Counted from the first letter of the stretch, positions 38,415 to 49,042 are shown. The stretch is DNA of 64,000 nucleotides from Gottschalkia purinilytica (GCF_001190785.1 NZ_LGSS01000001.1:310001-374000); one strand, 5' to 3'. Notes: generated from the sequence alone by a model not told the origin. Translations and numbers: made by a program.

Positions 38415-38798
38415 TTATTCTTCTTCGTCATATTCTTGATTAAATATTTCGTCAAAAGCTTTTGAAACTAATTCATAATCTTCATCAGATTGTATATTTC
38501 CTAGTTCTGCTCCTTCTTCTGTTTCTGTATATTCATATAATAACACTGTCTCTTCATTTTCTGGAACTAATGCTATATATTCTTTACTTCTTACTTCAAA
38601 TATTCCTAATACATAACAGTTTAGTTCTGTGTCATCGTCAAGAACTAAGTGCATCATTTGTACATCATCATGATCGTGTCCACATCCACATCCATGGTCA
38701 TGTTCGTGGTCATTACCACATCCGCATCCTCCATTATGTTCATGATTATTTCCATTGCTACATCCGCAGCTGTGTTCTTCGTGTTTATTTTCTGACAT
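38415..38798 (-). CDS. DUF1292 protein with His/Cys/Gly-rich N-terminus
   Basis: A 127-residue protein. Residues of about 46-120 form a DUF1292 domain (VLDDDTELNCYVLGIFEV ... YIALVPENEETVLLYEY), a small acidic domain common in Clostridia. The first 45 residues are unusual: three GCGCG-type and HEH/HDH-type clusters (SCGCSNGN, GGCGCGNDHEHDHG, CGCGHDHDD), with about nine His and nine Cys. This looks like a metal-binding segment, for zinc, nickel or copper; that is inference. AGGGG is eight bases before the ATG at 38796-38798. Confidence 0.85.
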   Translation of the reverse strand: MSENKHEEHSCGCSNGNNHEHNGGCGCGNDHEHDHGCGCGHDHDDVQMMHLVLDDDTELNCYVLGIFEVRSKEYIALVPENEETVLLYEYTETEEGAELGNIQSDEDYELVSKAFDEIFNQEYDEEE

Positions 38799-38892
38799 TG
38801 TAATTCCCCTTTGCATTTGGATTTTTCTAAAGTGTAATATATACTCATCTATGTATATACTATTTTCAGAAATTATTTATATATAAAATCAA

Positions 38893-40350
38893 TTATTTAA
38901 TTGACTTTAATACCTCTATCAAGTATTCCCATGTTCTTTGTACAGAAGAAATACTTACTTTTTCACTAGGAGTATGAACATCATACATATTTGGCCCAAA
39001 TGATATCATATCAAGACCTTCTATTTTTTCTCCAAATAGCCCACACTCTAATCCAGCGTGAATTGCTGTTACAATAGGCTCTTTTCCATATTTAGCCTTA
39101 TATGATTTTACAAATACATCTCTTATATAAGATTCAGGATTATACTCCCATCCAGGATAGTCTCCTTCTGTCTCTATTTCTACACCTAATAGCATAGACA
39201 AACCTTTTATTTTATCTACTATTTCTGTTTTTAAAGTCTCAATAGAACTTCGAACAGCACTTTCCAACGTAACTTTATTATTTTCAGTTTTTACAACTCC
39301 TAAGTTTACAGAACTTTGAACTAATCCTTCTATATCCATACTCATTGATTGAATTCCATTAGGACTTAATGTTAAAGCATATATAACTTTATTTGTAGAC
39401 TGTTTTGTAAAAACTTCTTTATTATTTTCTTGAGATTTTTCTAATTCAATAGAAACATCTGAATCAGATACTTTTAACTCATTTTTGAAAGTTTTGTTCC
39501 AATAATCTATTTCATTTTTTAACTTATCTTCAGCATCTGATTTTATGTAAATAGTAGCATCTGCTTCTCTAGGTATAGCATTCATTTTAGCTCCACCACT
39601 TATTTCTGATAAGTAAATATCTGTTTTAGAGTTTAGTGAATTAAGTATGCGTCCTAGTATCTTATTGGAGTTTCCTCTTTCTTTATTTATCTCCATTCCA
39701 GAATGTCCGCCTTTTAGACCTCTAACTTTAATTTTATAGCATACAAATTCATTTTTAGCAAATTCCTTTTCTATTGGTATACTAATTACAGTTCTTATTC
39801 CTCCAGCACAACTAACCAATAATGTTCCTTCTTCTTCTGAATCTATATTTATAAGTATTCTTCCTTTTATACTATTAGGATCTAAGTTTTTAGCTCCACC
39901 CATTCCTGTTTCTTCTTCTGATGTTATGAGTACCTCTAAAGGAGGATGACTTATATTATCAGAATCCAGTATAGCTAGTGCATATGCTACAGCTATTCCG
40001 TTATCAGCTCCTAGAGTAGTACCCGTACCCATTATCATATCATCTTCAACTCGTAATTTTATGGGGTCTTTCGAAAAATCATGTTCTGTTGATTGGTTCT
40101 TTTCACAAACCATATCCATATGTCCTTGTAATATTATTGTAGGAGAGTTTTCATATCCAGATGTTGCAGATTTTCTTATTATTACATTTAATGCTTCATC
40201 TTGAACCACATCTAGTCCTCTTTCTTTAGCAAAACTTACTAAATAATCGCTTATTTCTTTTTCATGCCCTGAACATCTAGGGATTCTAGATATGTCCTCG
40301 AAAAACTTAAAAACTGAATTAGGTTCTAAGCTTTCTAGTACTCTATTCAT
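38893..40350 (-). CDS. Aminoacyl-histidine dipeptidase (M20, PepD-like)
   Basis: A 485-residue zinc dipeptidase of the M20C family that splits Xaa-His and other dipeptides in the cytoplasm. Metal-binding segments are ILQGHMDMVCEKN, LGADNGIAVAYALA, SEEETGMGGA and IHAGLECGLF. AAGGAGTG precedes the ATG. Length matches PepD. It lies 46 bases downstream of mnmA, but the two are not functionally related. Confidence 0.92.
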   Translation of the reverse strand: MNRVLESLEPNSVFKFFEDISRIPRCSGHEKEISDYLVSFAKERGLDVVQDEALNVIIRKSATSGYENSPTIILQGHMDMVCEKNQSTEHDFSKDPIKLRVEDDMIMGTGTTLGADNGIAVAYALAILDSDNISHPPLEVLITSEEETGMGGAKNLDPNSIKGRILINIDSEEEGTLLVSCAGGIRTVISIPIEKEFAKNEFVCYKIKVRGLKGGHSGMEINKERGNSNKILGRILNSLNSKTDIYLSEISGGAKMNAIPREADATIYIKSDAEDKLKNEIDYWNKTFKNELKVSDSDVSIELEKSQENNKEVFTKQSTNKVIYALTLSPNGIQSMSMDIEGLVQSSVNLGVVKTENNKVTLESAVRSSIETLKTEIVDKIKGLSMLLGVEIETEGDYPGWEYNPESYIRDVFVKSYKAKYGKEPIVTAIHAGLECGLFGEKIEGLDMISFGPNMYDVHTPSEKVSISSVQRTWEYLIEVLKSIK

Positions 40351-40396
40351 TTTCTTTCACTCCTTAAATATTCTTTATATTTATCTTATATAGCTA

Positions 40397-41990
<1,594 letters not shown>

Positions 41991-42257
41991 TTGTATGACG
42001 CTCAAAAAAAGCGTATTCCTATTTGGGCATACATGGGTGGTATATTTGGCATATTTATTCTAACAGGCAACATTATCTTGTTACCTGTCCTTGGCTCAAT
42101 TCTAACTACTATGATTTTCTTATTGGGACAAATGATTATGGCATTAACAATTGATCAGTTTGGAATGTTTAATTTGCTAAAAAGAAAAATTGATATTAGA
42201 AGAATTGCTACTCTAGTATTGATGATTATTGGAATCATATTTGTTAAGTTCTTGTAA
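41991..42257 (+). pseudogene. DUF606/YdcZ (DMT superfamily) exporter, C-terminal remnant
   Basis: The 88 residues match the second half of YdcZ/DUF606 membrane proteins: RIPIWAYMGGIFGIFILTGN, then LLGQMIMALTIDQFGMFNLLKRK and a final helix. Full family members have about 145 residues, so roughly the first 60 are missing. An in-frame TAA lies at 41979-41981, and the nominal TTG start has no ribosome site. It is most likely a truncated relic, perhaps cut by the mobile element whose palindrome lies just upstream. A good terminator remains at its 3' end. Confidence 0.7.
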
Positions 42258-42292
42258 TCCTATATTCTAGACTAAGCATTCATTCAATATCT

Positions 42293-42332
42293 AAAAAAAA
42301 CTACCAGTTATGCCAACTTGGTAGTTTTTTTA
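42293..42332 (+). terminator. Terminator after DUF606 remnant
   Basis: AAAAAACTACCA(G)TT pairs with AACTTGGTAGTTTTTT (one bulge) between 42295 and 42330, with a T tract. Strong rho-independent form. Confidence 0.8.
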
Positions 42333-42648
42333 ATCTTATACTATTATGTTTGGATTAGTTTTCTAATTAAGTTATATATATTTGATAAAAAACAAAATCA
42401 CATAGTTTTACAAGTATGATAGTAGCTACTGAGAAATCATAGAAAACTTGACTTAAATTTGAGTAATAGGTATGTAAATGTAAATTTATATTAAACAAAA
42501 TATATATTTACAAATGATAGTAATAAACTTTTATGAGAAATATTGCATAGATAAAAGCCTATATTTTAATAATTTATTATTAAAATATTCTTTACTTTGT
42601 TTTATTTTTAACTATTTTTTGTTTATTTTTTAACATACATCTACTGTC
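42333..42648. other. Intergenic region, nothing recognised
   Basis: About 316 bases, strongly AT-rich, upstream of the convergent PTS-like gene's stop. No hairpin with a T tract was found for that gene. Confidence 0.4.
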
Positions 42649-43680
42649 TTATTCTGCTAATGAACTTGGTTCCATATTATTAACTTTTTTCTTTTTAGCA
42701 AACTTAACTATACTTGATCCTATAAATCCTCCAACATTCCCTACTATGACTGCTAATAACAATACTATTAGCACTTTACTAGGCTCATTAAATGCAAATG
42801 GTGTCAACATACCTGGTATAGGAGATGCAGTTCCTGGGGCATTATTTATAATTCCAAAGTGTGCTGCTATCAAACCAGCAAGTCCTCCTCCTAGAAAACT
42901 AGATCCATAAATTGATACAGGATTTGCTGTTATAATATGTGCCTGAGTTAATGGTTCAAGTAATACTCCAATTATATTTCCTTTACCACCTAACTTTAAT
43001 CTTTTAAATGTAATAGCGTTTGCAAAAGCTCCTCCGAAACTAGCAATAGTTGATATTCCCATAGCAAGTCCTTTTAGTCCTATCATAGCTGTAAGTGCCA
43101 TAGAACTTAGTGGAGATGCACATATTACTTTCATTATTCCTCCAAGAAGAAATCCCATAATATAAGGTGATTGTTCCGCCGCTAAAGTTACCATATTGCC
43201 TATACTAACTAGTGTATTGTCTACAAATGGTGCTACTCCTAATGCTATGATTCTTGATAATGGAGCAAAAATTATAGCTCCTAATACTACATTTATTCCC
43301 TCTGGAACCTTTTTCTCAAATATAGGTATAATCAATCCTAATACATATCCTGCTATAAATCCAGGTAAAATTCCAACATTAATTAGTGCTGCTCCTCCTA
43401 TAAGTGCATATATTGGATTTGCTCCCATACTTATAGCTACTAACGAGGCTGCTATAGTTCCTGATAAGCTTCCTGATGAAGCTCCTACTTCTCCTAAAAA
43501 TTTTATTCCTATAAAATCTCCACTTATATATTTATGTATAGCTTCTACTAAAAATGTTGCAACTGCTGCTCCGGCAAGTCCAGACATAGCTTTATCACCC
43601 TTAGGTGCTTTAAAACTAAATACAGAAAATAAAATGAGTGCAAAAACCAATAATCCTAATCCTTTTATAATTGTTAACAT
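42649..43680 (-). CDS. PTS_EIIC_2-family membrane protein, copy 1
   Basis: A 343-residue membrane protein with about nine helices, matching the PTS_EIIC_2 family (for example LGEVGASSGSLSGTIAAS, LLEPLTQAHIITANP and GIINNAPGTASPIPGM). Family members are annotated as PTS sugar transporter IIC subunits, but here there is no IIA, IIB or phosphorylation motif nearby, so a PTS role is unproved. GGAGGAAGGAA precedes the ATG. It is a tandem paralog of the gene at 43982-44980 and has its own promoter. Confidence 0.85.
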   Translation of the reverse strand: MLTIIKGLGLLVFALILFSVFSFKAPKGDKAMSGLAGAAVATFLVEAIHKYISGDFIGIKFLGEVGASSGSLSGTIAASLVAISMGANPIYALIGGAALINVGILPGFIAGYVLGLIIPIFEKKVPEGINVVLGAIIFAPLSRIIALGVAPFVDNTLVSIGNMVTLAAEQSPYIMGFLLGGIMKVICASPLSSMALTAMIGLKGLAMGISTIASFGGAFANAITFKRLKLGGKGNIIGVLLEPLTQAHIITANPVSIYGSSFLGGGLAGLIAAHFGIINNAPGTASPIPGMLTPFAFNEPSKVLIVLLLAVIVGNVGGFIGSSIVKFAKKKKVNNMEPSSLAE

Positions 43681-43981
43681 TTCCTTCCTCCATATTTGTA
43701 TTTTTCACAAGTAGAAATTGTTGTTTAACACTTTACTTAAATAAAGTATATGATTTCCAACATACATTTTACTTTATTTTTGTTAAATAAGTCAACTTAT
43801 TTTCATTAAGTATAATATTTTTTTAACAATCTTCATTTCTATATAGTTCTTTTCGATAATAACTTTATTAATTAAAGTTTTATAATTACTTATTTTTAAT
43901 TTTTACTTTAGTTCATTTATATTTATTAGTTTGATTTCTTACTAACATTATATAATGCATAAAATTATTTCGTTGATACAT
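43681..43981. other. Leader between the two PTS_EIIC_2 genes
   Basis: 301 bases holding the promoter described at 43766-43795 and, in the leader, ACTTTA/TAAAGT repeated in inverted orientation near 43731-43748. No terminator for the upstream paralog was found. Confidence 0.5.
43766..43795 (-). promoter_or_regulatory. Promoter of PTS_EIIC_2 copy 1
   Basis: On the minus strand TTGACT (43790-43795), 18 bases, TAAAAT (43766-43771), about 85 bases upstream of the start codon. Confidence 0.5.
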
Positions 43982-44980
43982 CTATTTTTTATTTTTTATA
44001 TACTTTACAATATTTGATCCTATAAATCCTCCCAGAATTCCTGCTAAAGCCGCTAAAGGTAAAACTATTAATACTTTACTTGGAGAATTAAACGCAAACG
44101 GAGTTATAAGTCCAGGTATTGGCGAAGCTGTTCCTGGCGCATTATTTATAATTCCAAAATGTGCTGCTATTAATCCTGCAAATCCTCCTCCTAGGAAACT
44201 AGAACTATAAACAGATAATGGATGTGAAGTTATTATATGTGCTTGTGTAAGAGGCTCCATCATAACCCCAATTATATTCCCTTTGTTACCTAGTTTCAGT
44301 CTTTTAAACGCCACTCCATTTGCAAAAGCTCCTCCGAAACTAGCAATTGTAGATATTCCCATAGCAAGTCCTTTTAACTGTATCATAGCTGTAAGTGCCA
44401 TAGAACTTAGCGGGGATGCACATATTATCTTCATAATACCACCAAGTAAAAATCCCATAATATAAGGAGATTGAGTTGATGCTAAAGCTATAACTTCACC
44501 AATGCTAAGTAAAGTACTTTCAACTATTGGTTCCACTCCTAAAGCTACAAATCTTGATAATGGGGCTATTAATATAGCACCCAAAACAACATTTACACCA
44601 TGTGGAATTTTTTTATCAAATATAGGTGCAATTAAACCTACTATGTATCCAGCTACAAATCCTGGAAGAATTCCTAAATTCAATAATGCAGCTCCTGCTA
44701 TAAGAGCATATACTGGACCTGCACCCATACTTATTGCTACTAATGAAGCTGCTGCTGTTCCCGACAAACTTCCCGATGATATCCCTACTTCTCCCAAGAA
44801 CTTTATTCCTATAAAATTGCCACCTATATATCTATGTAAGGCTTCTACTAGGAAAGTAGCTACGGCAGCATTTGCAAGCCCTGACATAGCTTTATTTCCT
44901 TTTGGTGCTTTAAAGCTAAATATATAAAATAAGGCCAATACAAATATCAATAAACTTATGCCTTTCACTATAGTAAACAT
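43982..44980 (-). CDS. PTS_EIIC_2-family membrane protein, copy 2
   Basis: A 332-residue paralog of the preceding entry, about three quarters identical by eye (for example LGEVGISSGSLSGTAAAS and MEPLTQAHIITSHP). It has the same helix plan; it lacks the last ten polar residues of copy 1. GAGAGG is at a workable distance only from the ATG at 44978-44980. Nothing identifies the substrate. A 17-codon ORF with a strong ribosome site lies in its leader. Confidence 0.85.
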   Translation of the reverse strand: MFTIVKGISLLIFVLALFYIFSFKAPKGNKAMSGLANAAVATFLVEALHRYIGGNFIGIKFLGEVGISSGSLSGTAAASLVAISMGAGPVYALIAGAALLNLGILPGFVAGYIVGLIAPIFDKKIPHGVNVVLGAILIAPLSRFVALGVEPIVESTLLSIGEVIALASTQSPYIMGFLLGGIMKIICASPLSSMALTAMIQLKGLAMGISTIASFGGAFANGVAFKRLKLGNKGNIIGVMMEPLTQAHIITSHPLSVYSSSFLGGGFAGLIAAHFGIINNAPGTASPIPGLITPFAFNSPSKVLIVLPLAALAGILGGFIGSNIVKYIKNKK

Positions 44981-45081
44981 ATAATTCATCCTCTCATTTT
45001 TGTTTTTTTAAGTTTCTCCTATAAATATTGATGCTCATATAATAGGTATTATATGTACTTAAATAATCTAAAAAATTTATA

Positions 45082-45135
45082 TCATTTACAAAGAATCATA
45101 TAAGCATAGCATGATGTATTCATCATTTTTACCAT
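45082..45135 (-). CDS. Possible 17-residue leader peptide
   Basis: Minus-strand ATG at 45133-45135, ten bases after AAAGGAGG, then MVKMMNTSCYAYMILCK and TGA. It is about 100 bases upstream of the second PTS_EIIC_2 gene and downstream of a terminator-like hairpin. It is too short to judge by composition; only the ribosome site supports it. If translated, it could be a leader peptide acting on the downstream gene. Confidence 0.3.
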   Translation of the reverse strand: MVKMMNTSCYAYMILCK

Positions 45136-45217
45136 CTATGGTAATCCTCCTTTTAAAATAACAGTAATATTTTACATAATTCAAAATAACTTGTTAATAT
45201 ATAGAAATAGTTAATAA

Positions 45218-45253
45218 AAAGAACTATGTTTCTAAGAAAAAACATAGTTCTTT
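45218..45253 (-). terminator. Terminator-like hairpin in leader of PTS_EIIC_2 copy 2
   Basis: A 14-bp perfect stem, 45218-45231 and 45240-45253 (core AGAACTATGTTT / AAACATAGTTCT), followed on the minus strand by TTTTTATT. No gene ends here: the serine dehydratase terminator is 200 bases upstream. It is therefore either a back-up terminator or an attenuator. Confidence 0.6.
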
Positions 45254-45451
45254 AAATAAATTTTTATATATTATTAGCTTGTTTAATAACTCAATATGGA
45301 AATGATGAAATGAAAAAATATTATAGTTTTATATAAATTAGCTTATTAAGAATTTTATATTAAACTTAATTAAGTAAGTACTTTTAGTACTAATAAAAAT
45401 AGTTATTCATCAAGTTAATTACAATATAAAGTAAAAAATAGTCTATTAATA

Positions 45452-45486
45452 AAAAAGACTGTTTCTTACTTGAAGAAACAATCTTT
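45452..45486 (-). terminator. Terminator of sdaAB-sdaAA operon
   Basis: AAAGACTGTTTCTT (45454-45467) and AAGAAACAATCTTT (45473-45486), one wobble, with a T tract on the minus strand. Confidence 0.8.
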
Positions 45487-45496
45487 CATTTATACA

Positions 45497-46372
45497 TTAT
45501 CCAAATATTTCTTTCATTATTCTCTTACCTGTTTCTGTAGCAGCAACTCCACCTAACGCTGTTTCTCTTAATTCAGATGGTAATGCTTTTCCAACTTCAT
45601 ACATTGCGTCTACAACTTCATCAAAAGGAATTATACTCTTTACTCCTGCTAATGCTAAATCCGCTGATATCATAGCATTAACTGCTCCTGAAGCATTTCT
45701 TTTAGCACATGGTGCTTCAACTAGCCCTGCTATAGGATCACAAACAAGTCCCATTACATTTTTAATAGCTATTGATGCAGCATGTAATGACATTTCTGGA
45801 GTACCTCCTGCCATTTCTACCATAGCTGCAGCTGCCATAGCCGCAGCAGCACCACATTCTGCTTGACATCCACCTTCTGCTCCTGCAACAGTAGCATTTG
45901 TTGAAATAATTATACCTATTCCTGAAGCTGTTAGTAATGCATCTACTATTTCTTCATCAGTAGATCCATAAACTTCAGCAGCTGTCGTTACAGTTGAAGG
46001 AACTATACCACATGAACCAGCAGTTGGAGCTGCACATATTCTTCCCATAGATGCATTGATCTCAGAACAAGATAATGCTCTAGCAGCAGCTTTAAGCACC
46101 GTTTCTCCACAAAGAGTCTTTTCAGATTTAGCATAACCAGCTACTCTTTTTGCATCTCCACCTATGATTCCGCCTACAGTTTTAATCTCTTTTTCCATTC
46201 CATCTTTAGCAGATGCTTTCATTATATCAAAACTTCTTTTCATTTTTTCTCTTATTTCTTGTTCAGATAATCCTGTTATCTTACATTCTCTTTGAAGTAC
46301 AATTTCTGATATCTTTTTATTATGTTTTTCAGTTAATGCTAGTAATTCATGTCCGTATCTAAACATATCCAA
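45497..46372 (-). CDS. sdaAA: L-serine ammonia-lyase, alpha subunit
   Basis: A 291-residue subunit of the oxygen-labile [4Fe-4S] serine dehydratase that converts L-serine to pyruvate and ammonia. Cluster cysteines are in APTAGSCGIVPSTV, AGAEGGCQAECGAA and LVCDPIAGLVEAPC. It is the two-subunit Clostridium/Bacillus form; the beta subunit is encoded five bases upstream. No frameshift; the split is normal for this class. It feeds serine into pyruvate during amino acid fermentation. Confidence 0.94.
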   Translation of the reverse strand: MDMFRYGHELLALTEKHNKKISEIVLQRECKITGLSEQEIREKMKRSFDIMKASAKDGMEKEIKTVGGIIGGDAKRVAGYAKSEKTLCGETVLKAAARALSCSEINASMGRICAAPTAGSCGIVPSTVTTAAEVYGSTDEEIVDALLTASGIGIIISTNATVAGAEGGCQAECGAAAAMAAAAMVEMAGGTPEMSLHAASIAIKNVMGLVCDPIAGLVEAPCAKRNASGAVNAMISADLALAGVKSIIPFDEVVDAMYEVGKALPSELRETALGGVAATETGKRIMKEIFG

Positions 46373-46377
46373 ACCTC

Positions 46378-47049
46378 CTAACCAATAGGGTTTATCGCTC
46401 TTGCCGATATAACCTCTTCTATTTTAGAAACCTCACCTGGAACATTTTCAGGAATTATATTATCTACCTCTATAATCATAGTAGCTTCACCCTCAGGTGT
46501 TCTGTCAACTTTCATTATTCCAATATTTATATTATTTTCAGAAAGTACATTAGTAACTTTACTAACTACTCCTTTTTTATCTCTATATTTAACTATAATT
46601 GTAGGACAGTTTCCAGTTAAACTAACATCATTTCCTTCTATGTTAGTAATAACTATACTACCTCCTCCAATTGATGATCCAGTAACATCTATTACACTAC
46701 CGTCATTTTTAGCAAATACCATTTTTACAGTGTTAGGATGCTGCGACTCTCCAAGATCACTTTCAATGAACTCAATGCCTATACTTTCTTGCTTAGCTAT
46801 ATCTAAAGAAGTTCTTAATCTTTCATCTTCCGGATCCATTCCAAGAATTCCAGCAACTAGTGCTCTATCCGTTCCATGGCCTCTATATGTTTTTGCAAAT
46901 GATCCATGTAGATAAAACTTAACTGACTTAAAATCTTTTCCAGCTATACTTCTAGCAACTTTACCTAATCTTGCAGCTCCAGCTGTATGTGAGCTTGAAG
47001 GTCCTATCATTATAGGTCCAAGTATATCAAAAACCCCATATTGTTTCAT
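46378..47049 (-). CDS. sdaAB: L-serine ammonia-lyase, beta subunit
   Basis: A 223-residue subunit with an N-terminal serine dehydratase domain (GPIMIGPSSSHTAGAARLG) and a C-terminal ACT domain (TIIVKYRDKKGVVSKVTNVL, about residues 148-220), a regulatory module in this family. Its ATG is at 47047-47049 behind GGGGAG. It is the first gene of the sdaAB-sdaAA operon and is divergent from the TPP riboswitch-thiW transcript. Confidence 0.93.
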   Translation of the reverse strand: MKQYGVFDILGPIMIGPSSSHTAGAARLGKVARSIAGKDFKSVKFYLHGSFAKTYRGHGTDRALVAGILGMDPEDERLRTSLDIAKQESIGIEFIESDLGESQHPNTVKMVFAKNDGSVIDVTGSSIGGGSIVITNIEGNDVSLTGNCPTIIVKYRDKKGVVSKVTNVLSENNINIGIMKVDRTPEGEATMIIEVDNIIPENVPGEVSKIEEVISARAINPIG

Positions 47050-47346
47050 ATTGATGCGCTCTCCCCTTGCTATTTAATATTTCTTTTTCTACAATCATCA
47101 GATTAAAATTTTATCATAATATTGTGTCGATTTCAATATCTGTAAAATACAATTGTAGCAATCCATATTTGTCCAAATTTCTCAATAATCTGCTCTTTTT
47201 TGTTAATATCTTTTGTTAACTACTAGTAGCTATACATAATATACCCTCTATAAAATTTTTATATCGTATACATTTAAGTGCTAATAATTGATTTATTCAT
47301 ACTTAAATGTTAAAATTTAAATGTATTTTATAATTTAATATGTCTT

Positions 47347-47446
47347 TGGGGAGCTAGATAAGGCTGGCTGAGAAAAAGACCCGTTTTTAAGTCTTTGACC
47401 CTTATACCTGATCTGGATAATACCAGCGTAGGAAATATTTACCACG
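47347..47446 (+). ncRNA. TPP riboswitch (THI element)
   Basis: The aptamer for thiamine pyrophosphate is easy to read: GGGGAGCT near 47348, GGCTGAGA at 47366-47373, ACCCTTATACCTGATCTGG at 47398-47416, then ATAATACCAGCG and TAGGAA. It precedes thiW-thiD-thiM. A terminator-like element at 47520-47555 contains TCAGGTATAAGG (47530-47541), exactly complementary to CCTTATACCTGA (47400-47411) in the aptamer. That provides an antiterminator pairing when TPP is absent. Confidence 0.95.
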
Positions 47447-47519
47447 AGTCTATAATTGTATATTATAATTATATTATACATTTTTTTGACGTATATTGTA
47501 ATTATTATATTCAAATAAC

Positions 47520-47555
47520 TTACCTTCTTTCAGGTATAAGGTGTTCTATTTTTTT
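47520..47555 (+). terminator. Riboswitch-controlled terminator
   Basis: ACCTT (47522-47526) pairs with AAGGT (47538-47542), extended by one T-G pair, followed by seven T (47549-47555). The stem is short, about 6 bp, but lies where the aptamer's alternative partner is located, so TPP binding can free it to form. Confidence 0.6.
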
Positions 47556-47587
47556 ACCTAATTACCTAAAAGGAGGTTTTTTTATTT

Positions 47588-48070
47588 ATGAAAACAAAAA
47601 ATTTGGTATTTTCAGCGTTATTAATAGCATTAGGAGTTTTAGGATCTCATATAATATACATTCCTCTTGGTCCATCAAAATGCTTTCCAGTACAGCATGT
47701 CATAAACATACTCTCAGCCATATTACTGTCTCCTATATATTCTGTAAGTAATGCTTTCATAATATCTTTATTGAGAAATGTATTAGGAACAGGTTCTCTT
47801 TTAGCATTTCCAGGTAGTATGATAGGTGCATTATTAGCTTCATTATTATTTAAAAGAACTAAGTCTATAACAGTTGCACTAATAGGTGAAGTCATAGGTA
47901 CAGGGGTTATAGGTGCTTTAGTGTCATATCCTGTAGCTAAAATAATTATGGGTCAAGATATATCTCCACTTTTCTTTATTATCCCTTTTACAATAAGCAC
48001 ATTAGGAGGAAGTATTATCGCTTATGTAGTTCTTTCATTACTTAAAAAGATTAGTATTTTTAATATATAA
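47588..48070 (+). CDS. thiW: ThiW, ECF-type thiamine-precursor transporter component
   Basis: A 160-residue membrane protein with five or six helices, matching ThiW, predicted to take up the thiazole precursor hydroxyethylthiazole. GSHIIYIPLGPSKCFPVQHV near residue 20 is the ThiW hallmark. The ATG follows AGGAGG by 11 bases. It is directly under the TPP riboswitch. As an S-type component it would need a shared ECF module that is not in this window. Confidence 0.9.
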   Translation: MKTKNLVFSALLIALGVLGSHIIYIPLGPSKCFPVQHVINILSAILLSPIYSVSNAFIISLLRNVLGTGSLLAFPGSMIGALLASLLFKRTKSITVALIGEVIGTGVIGALVSYPVAKIIMGQDISPLFFIIPFTISTLGGSIIAYVVLSLLKKISIFNI

Positions 48071-48217
48071 ATATTAATTTATCGTTATACTATTTGATTT
48101 TTTATATTGAAATTACTGTTTTAAACTATTGAATCTTAAGTAACCAGAACAACAATTTAACTAGCTAAAATATAATACTTATAGAATATTGATATTTTAA
48201 ATTAGGAGGTTTTTAAC

Positions 48218-49015
48218 ATGAAAAAAGTATTAACTATAGCAGGGTCTGATTCTTCAGGTGGTGCTGGTATACAAGCAGATTTAAAAACTTTTTCTGCACA
48301 TGGAGTATTTGGTATGAGTGTCATAACTGCAATAACTGCTCAAAATACACAAGGGGTATTCGGTATACAAGACATAACAGAGGATATGATCGAACAGCAA
48401 ATAGAAGTTATATATGATGATATAGAAGTTGATGCAGTAAAAATTGGTATGGTTTCTAAAATACCTACTATAAAATCTATAGCAAAGAAGTTAAAAGATT
48501 ATAATGCAAAAAATATAGTAATTGATCCAGTCATGATATCCAAAAGTGGATTCAATCTTTTAAGTCCTGAAGCTAAAGAAACTTTAATAAGTGAACTCAT
48601 TCCTATTTCTACTATGGTTACTCCTAATATACCTGAGGCCACAGCTATAACAGGTGATAAAGTAAGTAATATATCTGATATGAAGAAAGCTGCTAAAAAA
48701 ATATATTACTTAGGTTGTAAAAGTGTATTAGTTAAAGGTGGTCATCTTGATAGTGATGCTACTGACGTATTATTCGATGGAAAAGAGTTTTATTATTTCA
48801 CCTCTTCAAGAATATTAACTAAAAATACTCATGGGACAGGCTGTACTTTATCTTCTGCTATAGCGTCAAACTTAGCTCTTGGATTTGATATACCTACGTC
48901 AGTAAAAAATGCTAAAAAATACATTACAATTGCTATTGAAAATTCTTTAGACATAGGTAAAGGAGTTGGTCCTACTCATCATTTTTATGAATTATATAAA
49001 AAAGCTGGATTATAG
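48218..49015 (+). CDS. thiD: Hydroxymethylpyrimidine (phosphate) kinase
   Basis: A 265-residue ribokinase-fold enzyme that phosphorylates HMP twice to HMP-PP. Signatures are [19 protein letters not shown] at the start, DPVMISKSG and the anion hole [21 protein letters not shown] precedes the ATG at 48218. It lies between thiW and thiM in the riboswitch-controlled salvage operon. Full length. Confidence 0.94.
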   Translation: MKKVLTIAGSDSSGGAGIQADLKTFSAHGVFGMSVITAITAQNTQGVFGIQDITEDMIEQQIEVIYDDIEVDAVKIGMVSKIPTIKSIAKKLKDYNAKNIVIDPVMISKSGFNLLSPEAKETLISELIPISTMVTPNIPEATAITGDKVSNISDMKKAAKKIYYLGCKSVLVKGGHLDSDATDVLFDGKEFYYFTSSRILTKNTHGTGCTLSSAIASNLALGFDIPTSVKNAKKYITIAIENSLDIGKGVGPTHHFYELYKKAGL

Positions 49016-49042
49016 ATTATACTGGAGGTAATTATATTAGAA

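Larger units (their letters stand above)
44981..45496. other. Long gap with two terminators and a possible leader peptide
   Basis: 516 bases between sdaAA and PTS_EIIC_2 copy 2. It holds the sdaAA terminator (45452-45486), a second terminator-like hairpin (45218-45253) and a short ORF (45082-45135). The stretch 45254-45450 carries no recognised riboswitch. Confidence 0.6.

Noticed and set aside
38462-38803. Plus-strand His-rich ORF
   Set aside because: It is the antisense of the His/Cys-rich DUF1292 gene; repeated codons there create a long shadow frame.
42649-44989. The two EIIC genes as one operon with a PTS
   Set aside because: Each has its own promoter region and neither IIA nor IIB lies near.
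45497-47049. Serine dehydratase split by mutation
   Set aside because: The alpha and beta subunits are separate genes in this class; both are full length and intact.
47395-47751. Plus-strand ORF overlapping the TPP riboswitch
   Set aside because: It crosses the aptamer and the start of thiW in another frame, and lacks a ribosome site.
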